Below are positions 58,489 to 64,000 of a DNA stretch of 64,000 nt, piece by piece. The DNA comes from Xanthostigma xanthostigma (lineage: Eukaryota; Arthropoda; Insecta; Raphidioptera; Raphidiidae): contig OY754468.1 of assembly GCA_963575645.1 (NCBI GenBank), positions 19,182,465 through 19,246,464 of the forward strand. Reading direction: 5' to 3'. The notes beneath the pieces are model-generated. The model was not told the DNA's origin and did no database searches. It saw nothing but the letters and a program-made list of their open reading frames with translations. Every line of letters begins with the position of its first letter. Positions within the stretch are counted from its first letter, which is position 1. The translations under genes and the position numbers were made by a program.

Positions 58489-59191
58489 AGATCCCGATTT
58501 GGCTCGATCTTCATCCATCGAGTTTTCTAGTGAAATTTGAATTTTGATAATATAATGTATTAAAAAAAGAAAAATTGATTTGGTTGACATTCAATTTCTT
58601 GGCACAGCTATTTTCAATAAAAATATAAAGTTGTTAATTTTATTTAATTTATTTAGTATTAAAATATATTACGATATTTATTATTCGTTGCCATGGTTAC
58701 CTACATATAATATGTTCACGTGTTCGCAATAAAATTATCTGCATTTTCATATATTATGACACCTGGTTTTATGCCAGGAATCAAAATGTTGACCAAACTT
58801 GGCATTTTATATACATATGTATTTTACTTTCGATTGGTAATAAATTTATCTGAAAACTCGATAACTACATTTCACAAATAAATCTCACAATATTAATTTT
58901 TTATTATTGTAATCTGATGATGTACCTATTATGATACGAAAGCAGCTCATTAAAGGTTTTTCAAACTTTATAAACAAAAAATTTTTTTGGAATGTGGTCT
59001 TCCCAAGCATCTAATATTAATATGTATTTCCAAAACTCTTCACCGCATCTATCATATAAAAAAAATAGTGACGCCAAGAAATTGAATGTCAACCAAATCA
59101 ATTTTTTTTAATTAACACATTAAATATATTATTAAAACTCAAATTTCATTAGAAAACTCGATGGATGAAGATCGAGTCAAATCGGGATCTT
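58489..59191. mobile_element. Foldback element with ~120-bp arms
   Basis: AGATCCCGATTTGGCTCGAT at the left is repeated in inverted form at the right (ATCGAGTCAAATCGGGATCT). The inner arm phrase TTGATTTGGTTGACATTCAA also pairs. Between the arms, 58682-58735 is related to the sequence flanking the zinc-finger-like ORFs at 18897 and 61723. Confidence 0.82.
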
Positions 59192-59534
59192 TTACTAAGA
59201 GTAAATAATCGAATTTTTAAAAGTTGCATCCAAATTATACGTACAATTTATGATAACGATGTAATTGCCCGTGGTTCAGTGACAATGTTAAACACACATT
59301 TCCCAAATTACAAATTAAAATTGTATCAGCTGTGCCTACCACCTCAATGACAATGCCTACATAGATTCAACAATTAAAAAATAGTTGGCAAAACCAAAAG
59401 TGCACATCCCGCAAGTTTTCCACTGTACATATTATAATGAAAAAAAATTGAGAAAATAGATTTAAAAAAAAAAACAATTAAAAAAATAGAAAAAAAAATA
59501 AAAATAAAAATGGAATAGAAAAAACAATATTACT

Positions 59535-59605
59535 TGGTGTCAGCGGGAATCGAACTCGGCACCTTGCTATTACTGGACTACGCGTTTAACCACTCGGCCA
59601 TTCTG
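59535..59605 (-). tRNA. tRNA-like (class uncertain) pseudogene or SINE head
   Basis: On the minus strand there is TGGCCGAGTGGTTAA (an A box of Leu/Ser type) and, 40 bases on, GAGTTCGATTCCC (a B box). No intact acceptor or T stem can be drawn. A T-rich stretch follows. I take it as a degenerate tRNA or SINE head. Confidence 0.5.
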
Positions 59606-59881
59606 ATATCCCAGCTTGTGTTGTTATTGTGGTATAGAAGTGGAGCAGTTATTCTACGTAATACACTACATTACAATAACAGTAATAGGTATTTTTTTGT
59701 TTTTTTAAGGTTTTTTATTTTAACTATTAGCTGTCAAAAATAATAAAATAAAACTGTTTATAAAAATTAAACTACTGAACACATTTATGTGAATTTAAAT
59801 AGGGTTCTGGTCTGATACTAAACAAAGTGAATAAAATATAACCCAAGGCAATCCGACCAAAATTGCGATCTGTAGAGTCGT

Positions 59882-59941
59882 GACGTACATACGTACCTAC
59901 ATACGTACATCCGTACATACGTACATACGTACATACGTACA
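59882..59941. repeat. GTACATAC-type microsatellite
   Basis: About seven imperfect 8-bp units (CATACGTA). It generates the Tyr/Val-rich minus-strand frame at 59772-59954, which is not a gene. Confidence 0.92.
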
Positions 59942-60149
59942 GACCAACCGACAACTGCTGTTTGTAACTTTCAATTACAATTTTAATAGTATTTATGAAC
60001 TCGAATTGATTTAAAAATGATTCTGTTTTATATATCAGAATCTCCTCTTTTCAAAAAGCTTCAATTTGAATGGATTTCGTGTGAAATTAACTTAGATATA
60101 ACTTCTTATATGAACGAAAGTTAGCTCTGACGCTCAAAGCGATAATAAA

Positions 60150-60178
60150 GCACATACCGCTAATTTAGCGGTATGTGC
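60150..60178. repeat. Perfect 14-bp palindrome
   Basis: GCACATACCGCTAA and its complement are separated by one base. No function can be assigned from the sequence. Confidence 0.9.
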
Positions 60179-60189
60179 AATAGCAAAAA

Positions 60190-60460
60190 AAATGCGTGAG
60201 TTTCGCGCGCGTTGAAGTGGAACTTCTTAGGTACTGGCATTTGTTGACGACTTTATTATTTCAGGATTAGGAAATGGTTACGCACTGCGCATTCGTGTAG
60301 AGTGCACATGACACTTTGACAGAGAGAGTAGAAACGATTCTCCCATTTTTTCCTTTCAACTGTCCGTTTAAGTCAGAGAAGGGCAAGCGTTTCACTCTTT
60401 ATCTGATCCAGGTCGATTTGTCCTACCGTGCCTAAAAAGTTTCACTTCAAAAATAGCAAA
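60190..60460 (+). repeat. Interspersed repeat, ATTTCAGGATTAGGAAATGG family, copy 3
   Basis: It matches 29220-29440 and 50811-51100. It includes TTTGACAGAGAGAGTAGAAA. Confidence 0.68.
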
Positions 60461-61555
60461 ATAAAGTAGAAAAATGATCAATGTCGGCAAGTCAAAGTAA
60501 TATGGTAAATTGTACACTTTTAAATTAAACATTCAAAAATAAAAAATAACAAACATTTACGATAGTTTTCAGAAACAATCGTTAGTTTGCAATAATTTAA
60601 AAACTTTGATAATTATTATCGATACCGCTATCGATAGTTTTTCATCTTATACACACTTTATGCTTGTTGAATGAATTCACTAATTAAAAATTTCATTCAT
60701 AAAAATGTATTACATTTATGGAAAATTTGCAATATGATGAAAGTTAATGAGAAACTGGGTATATTTTTCTTAATACGACAGATCTTTTTGGTTCGGTACT
60801 GTCACCTGGAAGCTGTCTTGCACTAAATACTATCTTTGACCCAATCCACAATTTATAGTACATAATCTATAAGACTTTTTAGGTGACTTTTGAGCTCGTT
60901 ACGAAATTTAACCTTTAACATAAAATGCTATTATTATGTGTACGTACAATGTACACTGTCTGTCCCTGCTGACGTATTATCTTTAGTTGATTTGTTGTCC
61001 ACGTCTTCAACAACGCTTTATAAATTCTGTTAAAATAATCAGAATTTACGATAAAATTTTCTATTTATTTGTAGCTCTCCAATCTAATTTTAACATACAT
61101 AACCTAAAATTCAGTTTTAATTCTTCTACTTCGAACAGTTTGTTTATTAAAAAAAATGTGTAGTGTTGTCTTGTAAATAATGGCGGTATTGATTTTGTTT
61201 TAGTTATTGAAATGTTTTATTTTATTTGCGTACGATAGTTTTTAATAGTTTGATAAGTTTTTTTACTTTTAAAGTGATTCATTTAATTATGAAAGATCAA
61301 GAATGCACGAGGTAAGATATTATTTTTAGTAAAATAGCTGTGGCTTGATGGAAAAATGTCTATGTCAGTTTTTTGCCTAAATGAATTCACACAAGGATTG
61401 AGTTTGAAAACTGAAAACAATTATTCGGTAAAGCATTGACATCCGTATTAATGGATGACATTTTGTTCGTTTGTATTTATATTTCAAGATTGACTTTTTG
61501 TCAAAGAATATAGAACACGTTGCTTTTGTCTCCAAATAACCCCACAACTACTGTA
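60461..61555. other. Intergenic, nothing recognised
   Basis: AT-rich. No feature was recognised. Confidence 0.4.
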
Positions 61556-61850
61556 TTAGAGATGCAGTTGAAATTTCGAACGGAAAGAATTTCGGTATAT
61601 TCGGGGTTCCTCCACTGTAACAAAAAATAAAGTACGGCGCAACTCACACGCATATTGTAAAGTTGTAAAAAAATTCCAGCCAATTGGGCGACGGGACCAT
61701 TCCAACTTCAAAAATGTTGACATTTGATTGTAATAAAGAAAATAAAATTTCTGATATCGTGTGAGGTGACGGGGGTAATTGCTATTCGTTGCCATGGTTA
61801 CCTACATAATATGTTCCACGTCATATAAAAATTAATCAAAGAATGCCGAA
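61556..61850 (-). pseudogene. Second copy of the TE-linked CxxC/HxxC ORF, N-terminal remnant
   Basis: From 61723 downward the minus strand reads MSTFLKLEWSRRPIGWNF, matching the ORF at 18897. The upstream non-coding sequence (GTTGCCATGGTTACC, then ACATAATATGTTCCACGTCA) also matches 18590-18640. The frame then diverges and stops, before the cysteine region. It has no independent function. Confidence 0.6.
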
Positions 61851-62358
61851 CTAGTTTATTTCTTACAGATTTATGAAACAAAAGAGTGGCTGATTTTTTT
61901 TATTTTCAAAATAATTCCGAAACTGTAAAGTTTAGAAAAAAAAATTTAACAAAACTTTCTTGAAAAAATATATAGAATAATAAGCCCTTAAGAAAAGTAT
62001 AACATTATTATATAAAAAAACACAGTTATAGCATATATCTCTACTGCACATGCGCCGATTTTCCCCAAAAACAATGGGGCTCTTCATATTTGCATACCAA
62101 ACATCCTCCCAAAATTTGGATGACCTGTATCGTGTTCACAGACTAACAGACGCACAGAGTTTTTTTTTTTAAATATGTTTTTTGGATTCGGGGCACCTCA
62201 AAACGGAAAGATATTGTAAAATTTTTGAAAAGTGATTTTTGACCTAAACTAGTACTTACCATTCCCACTTGTGGGTTGGAATGGTAAAAGTCAACAAACT
62301 ACCAATTTCAGTTTAATTTAGTGTTCATATATACGATTTTTGTAAAAGTTGTTTAAAA
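61851..62358. other. Intergenic, nothing recognised
   Basis: AT-rich. No feature was recognised. Confidence 0.4.
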
Positions 62359-62592
62359 ATGCAGTTTTTTCACAAATTGTTTTACCCTATCATCATGACC
62401 TACTCAATTTTTGCAAAAACGTTTTTGTCAGGTAAATTTATAAAGGGTTTTCAGAGAATAGTCAAATTATCAAAAGAAGTAAGAAAATCTGTCATTGGAA
62501 AAAAACAAAACAAATCTGGCCGAGGACGTTATCGTCGTAAGGCCGACCCTAGATACAATTATAAATATTATTATAGGTTAGCAAAATTTTAA
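62359..62592 (+). CDS. Candidate short basic secreted or membrane peptide, unknown
   Basis: A 77-codon frame begins MQFFHKLFYPIIMTYSIFAK, a hydrophobic start that could be a signal peptide. It continues FLSGKFIKGFQRIVKLSKEV and is very basic and Tyr/Arg-rich at the C-terminus (GRGRYRRKADPRYNYKYYYR). The start has A-rich context favourable for insects. No relative is recognised and there is no second copy in the window. In AT-rich DNA, Lys/Tyr/Phe-rich frames arise by chance, so this is a weak call. Confidence 0.2.
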   Translation: MQFFHKLFYPIIMTYSIFAKTFLSGKFIKGFQRIVKLSKEVRKSVIGKKQNKSGRGRYRRKADPRYNYKYYYRLAKF

Positions 62593-63171
62593 AGTGTATA
62601 AAAAGTACCAAAAATTCGGCATAGGCTATTTTGTGTTGAAGCCAGAAATATAGAAAAACCAACTATAACTTAAGTCCTACCTGTTACCTATATGTATTTT
62701 GGTATATTTTTATTAATTTTAGGCATTTGTGGTATTTTTTAATTTTAAAAAAGTTGTTCAAACGGTAAAGCTCACTATTTTATATCAATCGGCACAGTTG
62801 AGTCGGCTAAAAATTTTCCATAAAAAAGCTAGGCGTGGAACAGGTAGAATTTTATTTATAGTATAATTTATTATGTTGGTACCTAAAAAATTTATTAGAG
62901 AGTACAGTAATTATTTGGAGAGTTTTTTTGGGTAGCGTATTATTACTATTCAGTTGCCATACAGTAATGAAGAATAAATTAATTAGATTGAAAACAAATT
63001 AAATTGCAATTAAAATTCGATTTTTTTTAACTCTCAATTTTTATAGTGACTTTCTTTTTAAACTTGGCATTAATATATTTAATCAATCATGGGTGCCATC
63101 AGCATTCATTATCTTAGTATTTCAGATAATTTTATAGTTTGTTTTTTTTATATATAAATACTGATATATTC
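62593..63171. other. Intergenic, nothing recognised
   Basis: AT-rich. No feature was recognised. Confidence 0.4.
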
Positions 63172-64000
63172 AAGGCCGTAGCCGCGAATTCACTTCGAGG
63201 GGGGGGGTCGAGCTCTGGACCAGAGACAATAAATAATAATTTTATTTATGCACAATTATAATATATGCTTATTGCAGTATAATTTAACATAAATAAAAAA
63301 TTTAATTAAAAGGCAACCGACGCGGATTGTCAACAGAAATAAAGCGCGGGACAACGATCTCTGGACTGATCTCGACATCACGATGAACGCTCATCAAAAC
63401 TAATCCAGTCAGTCGTGACTGTCCCATGCTGTTTCTCAAAAAGTTTTTAGCCCCCTCAATGAGGAAAAAGTACGCTCTAGTGTCGCCGTCGACACAGGTA
63501 GCGTCACGAGTATTGACAGTAGCTTTTTCAAGAAAAAATTATAAAAAACGCGTCTAACTCCTAAACCAAAAGAGATACAGAGTTAACCGTATCGGAAGGC
63601 TCATAGTGCCTCAAAAAGTCGCCGATTTGCGAAAACATCGAAAAACTTCAATTTTTTCAATTTTTTGAAAAAAATAAAAGTGTCACGGATATGCCTGAAT
63701 TTACTTAACCTTAACTGACTCATGGAAAACATTACTGCGTTACAGTTGTCCAGCGCGTTTAGTGATGTAGTGGGCCATTCCGCAGCAACTATTTTTGACC
63801 ACTTCGTTCGCCACACCGATAACTCCCCTTTTAAACCTGTTTGATTTGACATTTGCCAAACACTTTCATGAATCCATGTAACAATGAAAGATGAGTGAGA
63901 GAGATGGAGCATTTATGTCACTCATCCTTCGAAAAACGTGGAATCCACAGATCCCAAAAAAAGAGTCGAAAATATATTATTAGAAGTATGTATAAAACGG
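63172..64000 (-). mobile_element. hAT element, right part beyond the window
   Basis: It begins CAAGGCCGTAGCCGCGAATT, a plausible hAT 3' end on the minus strand. It encloses a transposase C-terminal half and continues past the window edge, so the other end and the duplication cannot be checked. Confidence 0.65.
63302..63912 (-). pseudogene. hAT transposase, C-terminal half, broken
   Basis: The frame from 63912 to 63601 reads GELSVWRTKWSKIVAAEWPT and TSLNALDNCNAVMF, typical of the region before hATC in ZMYM1/Ac-like transposases. After a disrupted stretch the frame resumes in 63302-63455 as KNFLRNSMGQSRLTGLVLMS, VHRDVEISPEIVVPRFIS and RRLPFN, then a stop. This is the C-terminal dimerisation end with the usual RRL finish. 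Internal stops and frameshifts make it a pseudogene. The RNase-H catalytic core, if present, would lie to the right of the window. Confidence 0.82.

Noticed and set aside
59772..59954. Tyr/Val-rich minus-strand frame
   Set aside because: It is the translation of the 8-bp microsatellite at 59882-59941.

Overview
This is an AT-rich stretch of an arthropod, almost certainly insect, nuclear genome. Two host genes are recognisable: the last four coding exons of a Na+/K+-ATPase beta subunit (nervana type, plus strand, 3065-21996) and a single-exon Rebers-Riddiford cuticle protein (plus strand, 36086-37228). The cuticle protein resembles the cuticle-protein-6 type, and together with the repeat families it makes a hemipteran the best guess. 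The sequence alone does not fix the order or species.

Layout. Positions 1-1365 hold a jockey-like non-LTR retrotransposon with a decayed reverse transcriptase. Positions 3065-21996 hold the beta-subunit exons, separated by introns of about 14.6, 2.5 and 1.0 kb that are packed with nested DNA transposons. Positions 22-35 kb are intergenic, with a TIR element carrying an unknown ORF, hAT remnants, two Helitrons of one family, and a hAT element holding other repeats. The cuticle gene and its core promoter lie at 35991-37228. From 38 to 64 kb I see no confident host gene. That part holds Helitrons (some carrying a tRNA-Lys-derived segment), PIF/Harbinger elements with transposase fragments, hAT elements and MITEs, mariner-like foldbacks and microsatellites. 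It ends in a hAT transposase relic.

The window is most informative as a layered insertion record. Many element ends can be fixed to the base by target-site duplications (8 bp for hAT, 9 bp for a Foldback/MULE-like element, TA for mariner/Tigger, TTA/TAA for Harbinger, A^T for Helitrons) or by comparing two copies of one repeat, only one of which carries the insertion. Examples are 6748-9327, 14265-15326, 18286-20410, 41302-42310, 46303-47220 with 56976-58000, and 48127-48968.

The least explained items are: a Foldback-like element with about 490-bp arms and a recurring GCATCTCA word; a Penelope-like repeat with a degenerate small hammerhead-ribozyme motif; an intronic TIR element with a CxxC...HxxC ORF and repeated CAGCTGAC words; the Helitron family carrying a tRNA-Lys-like body; and an unknown ORF with a signal-peptide-like start between mariner-type ends.
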